Below are positions 42,081 to 50,711 of a DNA stretch of 64,000 nucleotides, one piece after another; position 1 is the first letter of the stretch; the number at the start of each line of letters is the position of its first letter. Below the pieces are notes generated by a model. That model was given only the letters and a program-made list of their open reading frames with translations. It did not search any database and had not been told where the DNA came from. Origin of the DNA: Stenurella melanura (Eukaryota > Arthropoda > Insecta > Coleoptera > Cerambycidae); assembly GCA_963583905.1 (NCBI GenBank), contig OY757318.1, positions 83,136,142 to 83,200,141 of the forward strand, given 5' to 3'. The position numbers and the translations under genes are program-made.

Positions 42081-45000
42081 CTGAAACAGGTAATTTTCCT
42101 TTTAGATTTCTGGCTGGTTTAAGCGTAGATTTGTGGCGTGTGCCTTTTGTTGTTAATATTTTATTCTGTTGGTCTTGAACAACCATAACTGATTCGTAGG
42201 GAGTAGCGATTTTATTTCTGAGAGTTAATTTTGCATACGCGGTTTTGTGCGTAGTAATCGGTTCTGGTTCATTTCTATTTTCATTGACTTTCGAAAGGTC
42301 TTTACTCTTTTCGTTGTTCTCGTTAACCATTCTTTCTATTATTTGTAAGTTTGTACTATGTTTGTTAACGTAATCATTAATAATGTCGTGTTCGGACATT
42401 TCGAATGCCGTTTTATTATCGAAATCTCCTTTTATAATTTGAAAAGGTGTAAATTTTGTTGCTGAATGCATGGAGTTATTATATCCTAAAATCGCGTAAC
42501 TCATTAACGTTTCGACCGTTTGTGTCTTGTTTAGTCCCGTATTTAATATACGTAGTCCTTCTAGTATGGTAGAGTGAAATCGCTCTATAGGGGATTTACT
42601 ACCAGGATTTCTTACAGTTGTAAAATGTAATTCGATACTATGTTTAGCACAAAATTCTTCAAATAAATGATTTTTAAATTCGGTTCCTAGGTCGCAAGTG
42701 ATTTTTCTGGGGATACCGTAGTGTGACATGTATTTTAGTAAACCTTCGCAAACATGAATAGCTGTAAGGCAAATAGGGTAAGCTTGTCCGAAACGGCTAA
42801 AACTATCTATTACAGTTAAAAATTTCTGTTTGCTCACAACAAATGTGTCTATGTACAAATGTTCAAAAGGACGATGTCCAATAGGGGTTGACTGAAATAC
42901 GATTTTATGTGGATGTCGTTCATATTTTGTTTTCTGACAGGTGACACAAGTATTTATATAATTTATTACGTCATTATTTAAATTTGGCCAATAGTACAGA
43001 TTTCGCGGGGCGAGGGTGGTTTCGTTGATACCGCGATGTACAGTTTTTTGTTCGTGGTGGTATTTGATTTTTTCTTGTTGCGATTCTGGTTTTTCGATAT
43101 CATCAACGTAGTTATTTGTCTGTACTAATTTGTAAGCAGTATGTTGAAAATGTCGCTGCAAAATGGGAATTATTTCTTGCATAATCCGTTCGTCAATTAG
43201 TATTCCGTATAGTGTTTTAGGTTTTACATATTCTTTAAAAGTTTTCACTACTTCGTTTTCAAACATGTCTTTATTTCTACTAGGAAAAATTATCTGATAT
43301 CTAGTTTTTGTCCCGAACGGTTTTGCGAGTTTTACGTGGGTACTGGTAATGTCTTTACTAGCTGTAATCATTAGCTGATTTTTAAATGTATTGATTGCAT
43401 TTTCTGAAATGGGAATATTTAATATTGGGTTTTCGGTTGCAGAATGTATTGTTTCATTTGACGCCTGTGATCTAGGGGGGCAAATTTGCGTATCTGAGAT
43501 TACATTAATTTTTGGAGTGTTCTGCACTGTTAAGTCGGCGGGGGAAACATCCTCGTCTGATCGAAATTCTAGATCAATTAAGTCATCTAATGTTAACTCA
43601 GGAAAATCGGTTTCTAATTTGTTTTGATCCGAATCGTCTATATTGCCGTCAATAGATTTGTTTTCTATTGGATGTATTTCAGGCTGAATTTCAATACGCG
43701 AGAGAGCGTCTGCTACTTTATTTTCTTTACCTTTTTTGTATATTATGTCATAGTCATATTCCATTAATTTTAGACGCCATCGCATAAGGCGACTGTTCGG
43801 CTCTTTCAAGTTATTAACCCACTGTAGAGGTTTGTGGTCTGTGACTATGGTGAATTTTCGGCCAAATAGGATTGGACGCCAGTACTTTGTAAAATTAACG
43901 ATAGATAATAACCCTTTTTCTATAGTACTGTAGTTTATTTCCGCAGGGTTAAGGGTGCGACTAGCGTACGCTACTGGTTTATCATTACCTATAGTTCCTT
44001 GTGATAAAACCGCCCCGATTGCGTAGTTGCTAGCATCGGTGGTGAGTATAAAAGGCTTGGTGAAGTCGGGGTATTGTAACAGTGGTTCGTTAGTAAGTAT
44101 GTTTTTACAGGTCTCGAATGCTGACAAAAATTCAGGTGAATGAATAACTTTTTCGCCTTTTTTCAAGCACTTCGTAAAAGGTTTTGTGATCTTTGCAAAA
44201 TCCTTTATGAATTTTCTATAAAATCCAAGTAGTCCTATAAATGATTTTATTTCACGTGCTGTTCTAGGAATAGGAAAGTTTTTGATGGCTCGGATTTTGT
44301 TGGGGTTAGGTTTTATACCTTGTGGTGTAATAACATGCCCTAAAAATTCGACGTTCTGCTTTAAAAATTCCGACTTGTCTAATTGTATTTTTAATTTAGC
44401 CTCTCTCAATTTTGAAAATACTTGTTTTAGATTTTGAATATGTTCCTGAAGGGAAGTACTGAAAATAATTATGTCGTCCATGTAGACTAAACATATTTTA
44501 TTTTGAAGTTCTCGTAAAACATGGTCCATCACACGTTGAAACGTGGCTGGAGCATTCTTAAGGCCAAATGGCATACGCAAATATTCGTAATGGCCATTTT
44601 CGACGTTGAATGCCGTTTTTTCGATGCTGTTTTGTTGCATCTCGATTTGGTGGAATCCGCTAGCTAAATCTAAAGTTGTAAAATAATTACACTTGCCTAA
44701 TTTGTCAAGTATATCGTCGATGTTTGGTATTGGGTATCTGTCGTCTATAGTTTTTTCGTTTAGTCGCCTATAGTCAACTACAATACGCCATTTCTTTACT
44801 CCGGATGCGTCAGCCTTTTTGGGGACTATCCAAATCGGACTGGACCAGGGTGATTGACTTGGTCTAATAATGCCGTCTTTTAACATCTTGTTAATTTGTG
44901 TGTTTACTTCGGTTTTGTGATAGTGTGGAAACCGATAAGTTTTTACATGAATGGGGATTTCGTCATTAGTTTTTATTTCGTGTTTTACTTTGTTGGTAAA

Positions 45001-45843
45001 TGATAGTTTTTGATCAGCGTGATGAAAAATATCGGGAAATTTATTTATAAGTTTTAATATTTGTTCGCGTTCTTCCTCGTTCATATGACTGGTTCGAATT
45101 AAGTCATTTAAATTTTTATGTTGGTTTGTTTGACTAGAATAATCGGGTAATGCGTCTTCAATATTATAAATTTCAAATTGTTCAGGATCATAAAGTGTGA
45201 CATCAAAAGGTGTTCTAATTTCTACACATGAAGCCTGATCAGTATTATTTTGAATTTCAAATCTAGCACGAAAATTTTCTGCATAAGTTAAAGTTTCAGG
45301 AATGTATAGTCCGAAAAGATTTTGTTCGGGAACTAAAATATTTCCTTCACGTTTATTTACATAAAATAATTTATTAATAGTTTGATGGGGTGGTAGTTCA
45401 ATTTTTACATGCGTTTGCGTATGTTCTTCGCGATATTTGAACGGTATTTGAACTTTATCATTGTATAAAACTTGTTCTGTAAAATGCATTTGTAAATCTA
45501 ATTTTCGTAATTCATCTAGGCCTATAATTCCGTCGAAGTAGTCTGAAAAAGGATATAACGTAAATTCTATTTCTTTATCTGACTGTAGTTCTTTAAAAGC
45601 TGGTATTTTTGCTTTGTACACAGCTTCGCGAGCTTGGCCTATCGATTGTAATAATGAAGGTGCTTTATACATGCAATTTGGAAAATGTAATTCGGCTACA
45701 ATTGGTCTCAACATGGAAACGTTACAACCGGTGTCGATTAATAATTTTAAATCGGGATTTGTCGTTTGTATGTATGGTAAAGCGTTTATATATGCATTAA
45801 ATGTTATGTCTGTCTGTCTGTTTGAGGAAGTTTGAGAAAATTT
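42007..45843 (-). CDS. pol: Errantivirus pol (protease, reverse transcriptase, RNase H, integrase)
   Basis: The frame continues from the slip site near 45840 through the protease active site LLIDTGCN (DTG codons at 45727-45735), 5' of the first Met at 45714. From that Met: reverse transcriptase near residues 270-450 with TLDLASGFHQIEM and LVYMDDIIIFS; RNase H from about 555 (TTDASNYAIGAVLSQ) with the DHKPLQW block; integrase zinc finger H-x4-H..C-x2-C (HRGINE, CVTCQKTK) near 890-930; and core with IDTF, DLGTEF and ERFHS supplying the D,D,E triad. About 1,235 codons follow the Met, normal for the family, with no stop. The end overlaps env by 74 bases. Confidence 0.95.
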   Translation of the reverse strand, partial: KFSQTSSNRQTDITFNAYINALPYIQTTNPDLKLLIDTGCNVSMLRPIVAELHFPNCMYKAPSLLQSIGQAREAVYKAKIPAFKELQSDKEIEFTLYPFSDYFDGIIGLDELRKLDLQMHFTEQVLYNDKVQIPFKYREEHTQTHVKIELPPHQTINKLFYVNKREGNILVPEQNLFGLYIPETLTYAENFRARFEIQNNTDQASCVEIRTPFDVTLYDPEQFEIYNIEDALPDYSSQTNQHKNLNDLIRTSHMNEEEREQILKLINKFPDIFHHADQKLSFTNKVKHEIKTNDEIPIHVKTYRFPHYHKTEVNTQINKMLKDGIIRPSQSPWSSPIWIVPKKADASGVKKWRIVVDYRRLNEKTIDDRYPIPNIDDILDKLGKCNYFTTLDLASGFHQIEMQQNSIEKTAFNVENGHYEYLRMPFGLKNAPATFQRVMDHVLRELQNKICLVYMDDIIIFSTSLQEHIQNLKQVFSKLREAKLKIQLDKSEFLKQNVEFLGHVITPQGIKPNPNKIRAIKNFPIPRTAREIKSFIGLLGFYRKFIKDFAKITKPFTKCLKKGEKVIHSPEFLSAFETCKNILTNEPLLQYPDFTKPFILTTDASNYAIGAVLSQGTIGNDKPVAYASRTLNPAEINYSTIEKGLLSIVNFTKYWRPILFGRKFTIVTDHKPLQWVNNLKEPNSRLMRWRLKLMEYDYDIIYKKGKENKVADALSRIEIQPEIHPIENKSIDGNIDDSDQNKLETDFPELTLDDLIDLEFRSDEDVSPADLTVQNTPKINVISDTQICPPRSQASNETIHSATENPILNIPISENAINTFKNQLMITASKDITSTHVKLAKPFGTKTRYQIIFPSRNKDMFENEVVKTFKEYVKPKTLYGILIDERIMQEIIPILQRHFQHTAYKLVQTNNYVDDIEKPESQQEKIKYHHEQKTVHRGINETTLAPRNLYYWPNLNNDVINYINTCVTCQKTKYERHPHKIVFQSTPIGHRPFEHLYIDTFVVSKQKFLTVIDSFSRFGQAYPICLTAIHVCEGLLKYMSHYGIPRKITCDLGTEFKNHLFEEFCAKHSIELHFTTVRNPGSKSPIERFHSTILEGLRILNTGLNKTQTVETLMSYAILGYNNSMHSATKFTPFQIIKGDFDNKTAFEMSEHDIINDYVNKHSTNLQIIERMVNENNEKSKDLSKVNENRNEPEPITTHKTAYAKLTLRNKIATPYESVMVVQDQQNKILTTKGTRHKSTLKPARNLKGKLPVSDAGTTSHIVPDVASTSTNQDRQNF

Positions 45844-47168
45844 GGATTCTCGAGATTTGGATCATAATTATCTACAGGGTCTTCTCTGTATTCTTGGTTA
45901 TATGGGTTGTGGTATTGGTCGGGTATTTGATATATTTCATTTTCAGCAATTGAATATTGATTATCGAAATTTTCATTATTTTGTTCTTCAGAATAAAGGT
46001 AATTTGCGTTTTCGGTATCGTATGTGACGTCGGATGGTTCGTCATTTATCGCGTGTAGCTCCTGAACAGTGTATTTTGGATTTTGGGTGCGTTGTACCCA
46101 AGGAAACTGTTGTCTCACCTGGCCAGAGGTAAGTCTCGGCTGTGGGTGATTTTGATAGTTTCTGTTTGTGTGGAAACTTTGCCGCGATTGTATCGACATG
46201 GGTTCAGGTGCATGTTGCGGGGTTCTATTCTGATTTGGTCTGAACACATTTTGTTTTTGTTGATTTCCAAAAACTTGGTTATTTGTGGGAAATCTAATAT
46301 TCGTATTTGGTCTAGGCTGAATTGGTATAGGTTGACTAGGAAAATTTTGCTGTGGTGGAAATTGCAAAAATTGGTTTTGATAATTATATTTATATGGTAT
46401 TTGAGTCTGGAATTTGTTAGTATTTTGTTGCGTTACTTGTGTTTTGACAGGTTGTTTGTTAATTGAATTTTGGGTCTGAATTTGAGTTTGTATAAAGTTT
46501 TCATTTTCAATATACAAATTTATGGCTTCTTCTAATGCTTTAGGATTTCTAGATCTAATAAAATCACAAGTTCGCATGTTTAGATTCCGTAAAAAGACTT
46601 TTAAACTTTGGGACTCATATTGATCTATATAAATTAATTTTTGTTGTTTGGTAATTTCTGTGACAGGTTTCGAGTTTAATTTAAAACATAATTTACTGCG
46701 GTTTGTTTGAATCCGTCTAGCAAATTCAAGAGGATTTTCATTATGTTTTATCGTCATGGTAAATAATGTTTGTTCTAAAATGTCCAAAGATCGGTTGTCT
46801 CCGAAAGTTCTTCTGAGATTTTCTTTAATTAGTGCCCATGAATTTAATTCTGGACGAGCGCCTATTAACATACGGGCCCTGTCTCTTAGTTTACCCGCTA
46901 TTATGCGTTCGACACATTTATTTAATCCGCGATCTGTGGTATTTCCGTATAGGTCATAAAATTCGTCAACCGCATTTATAAATGGTTCTAATTCGAGTTC
47001 CGTACCATCATAAGGTGCTATTGAGTCTGCATACAATTTCAGAACATTAATATTTATGACATTTTCAGTAGCCATTTTTGGACTTTCTGTTTTTTCTGGT
47101 TCAGGTTTATCTAATGATAAAGAACTGAGTGAACAAAGTATTGAGTCTAATTGATTATTATCGTTCAT
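45804..47168 (-). CDS. gag: Errantivirus gag
   Basis: The 454-residue protein has a helical first half (about 50-230: DGTELELEPFINAVDEFYD, RRTFGD, NPLEFARRIQ, FLRNLN, EAINLYIENE), corresponding to the Gypsy-type capsid. A Gln/Asn/Pro-rich second half follows, without the CCHC zinc knuckle found in many retroviruses; its absence is usual in errantiviruses. The start codon at 47168 follows an ~650-base leader. The last residues overlap pol, which is in the -1 frame. Confidence 0.95.
   Translation of the reverse strand: MNDNNQLDSILCSLSSLSLDKPEPEKTESPKMATENVININVLKLYADSIAPYDGTELELEPFINAVDEFYDLYGNTTDRGLNKCVERIIAGKLRDRARMLIGARPELNSWALIKENLRRTFGDNRSLDILEQTLFTMTIKHNENPLEFARRIQTNRSKLCFKLNSKPVTEITKQQKLIYIDQYESQSLKVFLRNLNMRTCDFIRSRNPKALEEAINLYIENENFIQTQIQTQNSINKQPVKTQVTQQNTNKFQTQIPYKYNYQNQFLQFPPQQNFPSQPIPIQPRPNTNIRFPTNNQVFGNQQKQNVFRPNQNRTPQHAPEPMSIQSRQSFHTNRNYQNHPQPRLTSGQVRQQFPWVQRTQNPKYTVQELHAINDEPSDVTYDTENANYLYSEEQNNENFDNQYSIAENEIYQIPDQYHNPYNQEYREDPVDNYDPNLENPNFLKLPQTDRQT
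45837..45843 (-). promoter_or_regulatory. Candidate -1 frameshift slippery site A AAT TTT
   Basis: In the gag frame the minus strand reads ..CCA AAT TTT CTC.., giving the X XXY YYZ heptamer A AAT TTT. Slipping back one base gives AAA TTT and enters the pol frame, which stays open. It lies about 30 bases before the gag stop. A downstream pseudoknot was not assessed. Confidence 0.6.
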
Positions 47169-47820
47169 GAGATGAAAAATATGATTTTACAATGTTTTCT
47201 TATAAAAATTAAATATGATTGTAAATGATAAAATTTTGACAAGATCTGATCAAGAATTGTTAATTTTTGAAATATAAAATAATGCCAAAAATTGTTACTT
47301 GTTTTATTTATGATGGTTCTTTGAAATTTGGAAACGGTTCACTTATTTTACGATGTGTGAAAAATAACAAAGTTTTCAAGTTTCTTAAAATTACTTTTTC
47401 TTCTTAATTCTACGTTTCACGTGATTGTGAATTTGAACAGAAATGTTCTCACCTAATTAAATTTTTGAACAGAAATGTTCTCACCTAACTAAATTTTTGA
47501 ACAGAAATGTTCTCACCTAACTTAAACTTTTCTTGGGTTTATACGATATAATACCCAGGAAGTGAACAAAGGAAAACAAACTCGACTTACCTTGATTGGA
47601 AGAGGTGTCTGCTGCCTTTGGAGAAGTTATCCACCTGGAACTGCACTTGGTTCTTCTTGCAAATCTACTCAATTCAACTTGCAGTGGCTGTTGTCAATTT
47701 CCTTGATGGAAAAGTTGCACTATGCACTCACAACACGAGGTTCTTTTATTTAAGTCTAAAGAAATCAAAATTTCACGTCGATTTCTGCACGATGCACGGA
47801 CCGACGGACTTAAATCTACA
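47169..47820 (-). other. Errantivirus 5' leader
   Basis: About 650 untranslated bases lie between the primer-binding site and gag. It contains three 32-bp tandem repeats (listed separately) and the probable splice donor for env RNA, which was not pinpointed. Confidence 0.8.
47435..47522 (-). repeat. Three 32-bp tandem repeats with a dyad, in the retroviral leader
   Basis: GAACAGAAATGTTCTCACC starts at 47435, 47467 and 47499, exactly 32 bp apart, with near-identical spacers TAACTAAATTTTT. Each has the inverted pair GAACA and TGTTC with four bases between. Repeated protein-binding sites in the same place form the insulator of Drosophila gypsy, but this motif is different. A binding-site role is inferred. 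Confidence 0.85.
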
Positions 47821-47832
47821 CCGACTGCGCCA
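47815..47832 (-). promoter_or_regulatory. Primer-binding site, tRNA-Ser type
   Basis: On the minus strand, directly after the 5' LTR, TGGCGCAGTCGGTGTAG matches the site used by errantiviruses such as 17.6 and 297 (TGGCGCAGTCGGTAG). Confidence 0.8.
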
Positions 47833-48092
47833 GCTAAGTCTTTCGCTTTGGAAAAGATGTTTTTAAAAAGATTTTAAAAAGTCAAAAGTTCACAACTCAA
47901 AGAAATTAACTTATTTATTTTATAGTGTTACAATTAAACACATGTGGCAAGTTCGAGAATGGATATAAATCTAATGAGCTCTATAGCAAAACTCCTATTT
48001 ATAAGCTAGGTATTTATTGTCTAGTAAGCAGCATGAAATATGTGGCCATTAGGTAACGTCAGCATAATGTAGATAAGGATGCTCACATAACT
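47832..48092 (-). repeat. Errantivirus 5' LTR, 261 bp
   Basis: It pairs with 39889-40147 and contains the same words in order (TTATAAGCTAGGTATTTATTG, AAACACATGTGGCAAG). It is presumed to carry promoter and start site. Confidence 0.95.
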
Positions 48093-48096
48093 CATT

Positions 48097-48477
48097 AGTG
48101 TGTTAATAGTAGTTTTCTTACGTCTTTTGCAAATCTTTATTTAGATCGCCAGGTAAAATTACCGACTTTGACATTTTAATGACCTGTTTTTATAGTCTTT
48201 TTTATTTGAATTAAATATGTGGAGACAACTATACACGCCGAATTTGTGGCTCCTGATTCTCGCCTATTTAATCATGTACACATTGTACACCCAAAACTCT
48301 GACTGACAAGTTGATAAATGATTAGATAATTAAGGTAGTCATTATTACATCCGGGAAATGTAAGTCACGTTCAAATAATTCAACTATGAGGACCATTTGA
48401 TTGCCAAATCAACGTCATACTGATGTAATGAAATATTAAAAAGTACATGAGGATAAAGCAGTTTCCTCATTCCGTAA
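48097..48477. other. No gene seen
   Basis: Sequence between the errantivirus and the next foldback, without a recognised feature. It is the continuation of the DNA left of 39885. Confidence 0.4.
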
Positions 48478-49146
48478 TACACGGTGTAATTAGTTTCATG
48501 CCATTAAAAAAAAAACTGGTGGTAGGGAACGACAAGACAAACAAAAAAACCTTATATAATATGGGGTCTAAAGCTCATAGTTTTGGAGAAAAAAAATAAA
48601 CAAAAATTTCGCAAATTTTCAATAAAGTTTTTTGAGAACTGCTGGAATATTGAGGTAGGTTTAGATCTAGATCTGATCTGAAGAAAGCTATACACTAACT
48701 CTCCCTTGTGCAGTATTTTAGTTAATGTCGGTGTTTCGTTATGTACACACGTCCAACCCGCCGTTCGTTGTTTTTGTTATTTTTGAATTTCGCGTCATTG
48801 TGTATTTATAGTTAAGATTTATTTTATTGACTTACCGTTCAAGTTGTCGAATTCTTGAATACGTACAGACACAACTTTCTTGTTCGTTCTTTTTGTATTC
48901 CTTTTTGGCTTTTGTACCAAGTTTTTATTTTATTTTTCTTTATTGACAACGTTAGTTGATAGTTTAGTGTTTAGTGTTGAACGAAGTGCGTATGTATTTA
49001 ATTCGACGTACCGAACTGTGTATTGATACAGATGCAGAGATTTTGAATAATTTAGGTAAGTAGTAAGCTTTTAACCCAGGACACTCATTTATGTTACAAA
49101 TGTTAGTAAACCACTTTTAAATTTTCTAAATTATAAACAATCCAAT

Positions 49147-50420
49147 AATAATAATAATAATAATAATAATAATTTATTCGTCATAAAAAGTTAATACACT
49201 ACAGGCATTCCAACTTATCTGACTAGTCAAAGTTACAAACAGTTTACAAATAGTTGAGAAAACAAATCATTCAAAGAAAAAAGAAACATTAAAGCTTAAT
49301 ACAAACACATTATTAAAAAATAAATAGTTAAAAAAAAACATTACTGATGTTCCAAGAATTCATCCACCGAATAAAAACAATTTGATATAAGAAATTCATG
49401 TAATTTATTTTTGCAGACATTCATACTGTCAGTAGTTTTAAAAAAGTTTATTTTATTGTAGCATTTTATTCCAATATAGTTAGGAGATTTTTGTCCTATA
49501 TCGAGCCTTGAAAAGGGTTGGCGCATTAGCTGATTAATTCTAGTGTTATGAGAGTGTATCTCATGATTTCTCACAAAATTATTTTCGTTTGCTCTAATGT
49601 GCAGGACAAGCTGTGAAATATATAGGCATGGCAACGTTAATATGTTGAGTTTCTTGAAAATTGCCTTACAACTTGTTAATGGATGAGCGTTGACCATACA
49701 TCTGAGTATCTTCTTTTGAATTATGAAAGCCCTTTCTAGATAGGCCGATGAACCCCAAAAAATCAAAGAATACTGCAGGGTTGACTGTACTAGACCATAA
49801 TACAAGGTTTTTAAAATAGCAATGGAGACCATTTCTCTTAGGGTTCTGATAATGTAACAGATATTGCTAAGCTTAGAGCAGACATTATTTATATGAACTT
49901 CCCATGTAAGTTTATGGTCAATAGTTAAGCCAAGAAATTTTATGTTATCAGCGCTAGGGATGGATTTGTCACATAATTTAATTAACATGTTATAATCTGG
50001 AGTAATATTTTTCGTATAAAATTTCATATGAAATGTTTTGTTTATGTTAAGCACAAGTCCATTTTTATTACACCAATCATCAAGTTGTGTAGATGCTGTA
50101 TTACAATTCTGTGCAAGGGTGTTGATGTTATTATGACGCATTAGGAAGTTTGTATCATCGGCATAAAGAATGGTTTTGTCAGAGGCAATGCAATAATCGG
50201 TAAGGTCATTAATAAATATTATAAAAAACAAAGGGCCCAAAATTGAGCCTTGAGGTACACCTAGCTCAATGTTTGTTGAAACTGACTTTATTCCTTCCAC
50301 AACAACATTTTGAAATCTATTTGACAGGTAAGAGGCGGTCCAGTATATTTTGTTCCAAATTAAAAAACACACATGTAAAGAAATGCTCTGTTTAAACCTC
50401 TATGGCCATTATTTGCTTGC
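49147..50420 (-). mobile_element. LINE A, 5'-truncated, with (ATT)n tail
   Basis: On the minus strand the reverse-transcriptase frame (49341-50372) is followed by ~165 bases of 3' sequence ending GACGAATAAATTATTATT with a long ATT run at 49147-49180. LINE D ends in a similar tail at 62806-62836. The 5' limit, near 50420, is where recognisable protein similarity fades. Confidence 0.8.
49341..50372 (-). CDS. LINE reverse transcriptase, C-terminal two-thirds
   Basis: Motifs in order: SYLSNRFQNVVV, GVPQGSILGPLFFIIFINDL, ILYADDTNFL (catalytic YADD), NGLVLNINKT, KFLGLTIDHKLTWEVH (thumb), then the Jockey/CR1-type end with LYYGLVQSTLQYSLIFWG, LRCMV, HSHNTRINQL and the final FYSVDEFL. The frame has no stop over 343 codons, so the copy is quite young, but the endonuclease and the start of the reverse transcriptase are lost. 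The reading also continues a few codons upstream of 50372 without an ATG; the start is arbitrary. Confidence 0.9.
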   Translation of the reverse strand: MCFLIWNKIYWTASYLSNRFQNVVVEGIKSVSTNIELGVPQGSILGPLFFIIFINDLTDYCIASDKTILYADDTNFLMRHNNINTLAQNCNTASTQLDDWCNKNGLVLNINKTFHMKFYTKNITPDYNMLIKLCDKSIPSADNIKFLGLTIDHKLTWEVHINNVCSKLSNICYIIRTLREMVSIAILKTLYYGLVQSTLQYSLIFWGSSAYLERAFIIQKKILRCMVNAHPLTSCKAIFKKLNILTLPCLYISQLVLHIRANENNFVRNHEIHSHNTRINQLMRQPFSRLDIGQKSPNYIGIKCYNKINFFKTTDSMNVCKNKLHEFLISNCFYSVDEFLEHQ

Positions 50421-50711
50421 AATTGTGCACGAAGAGAGAACGAATTATTTACCTCTTTATACTTGCCTTAGTTCAGTTGAGGCGGTACATCAAAGGCGGT
50501 CGATGATCCTTTGACACCGCGTGTGCCGGCCAGCACCTTTTTTATGATAATTTAAAAGTTGTATAATTGGGAAGTACAAGTCCATCGACCAAGAAAAGCA
50601 GTGGTTCTCAATAGTTGTCTACCATCTTCTTCTTCTTCTTCTTCTTCTAGCGGGGCGAGGAAACGTCGCCGCACTCAGGCCTTGTGGCCCATTGTGCAAC
50701 CGCTAACGAAT

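Larger units (their letters stand above)
39889..48092 (-). mobile_element. Errantivirus (Gypsy-class endogenous retrovirus), 8.2 kb
   Basis: This is a complete LTR element on the minus strand: 5' LTR (47832-48092), primer-binding site, leader, gag, pol, env, 3' LTR (39889-40147), with CATT duplications outside. The LTRs start AGTTAT, as in insect errantiviruses, and differ by four substitutions and one 2-base indel by eye, so insertion was recent. Gag and pol are open throughout; env is interrupted by a solo LTR at 40347-40574. It sits between a mariner-like element and another foldback, in transposon-rich DNA. Confidence 0.95.

Noticed and set aside
40635..42084. Plus-strand open frames opposite env (for example 40635-40916, 41287-41538)
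   Set aside because: They are shadows of the minus-strand env gene; no family features.
47435..47522. Steroid-receptor response elements (GAACA..TGTTC)
   Set aside because: The half-sites are separated by four bases rather than the three of a canonical element, so that identity is not claimed; only the dyad repeat is reported.
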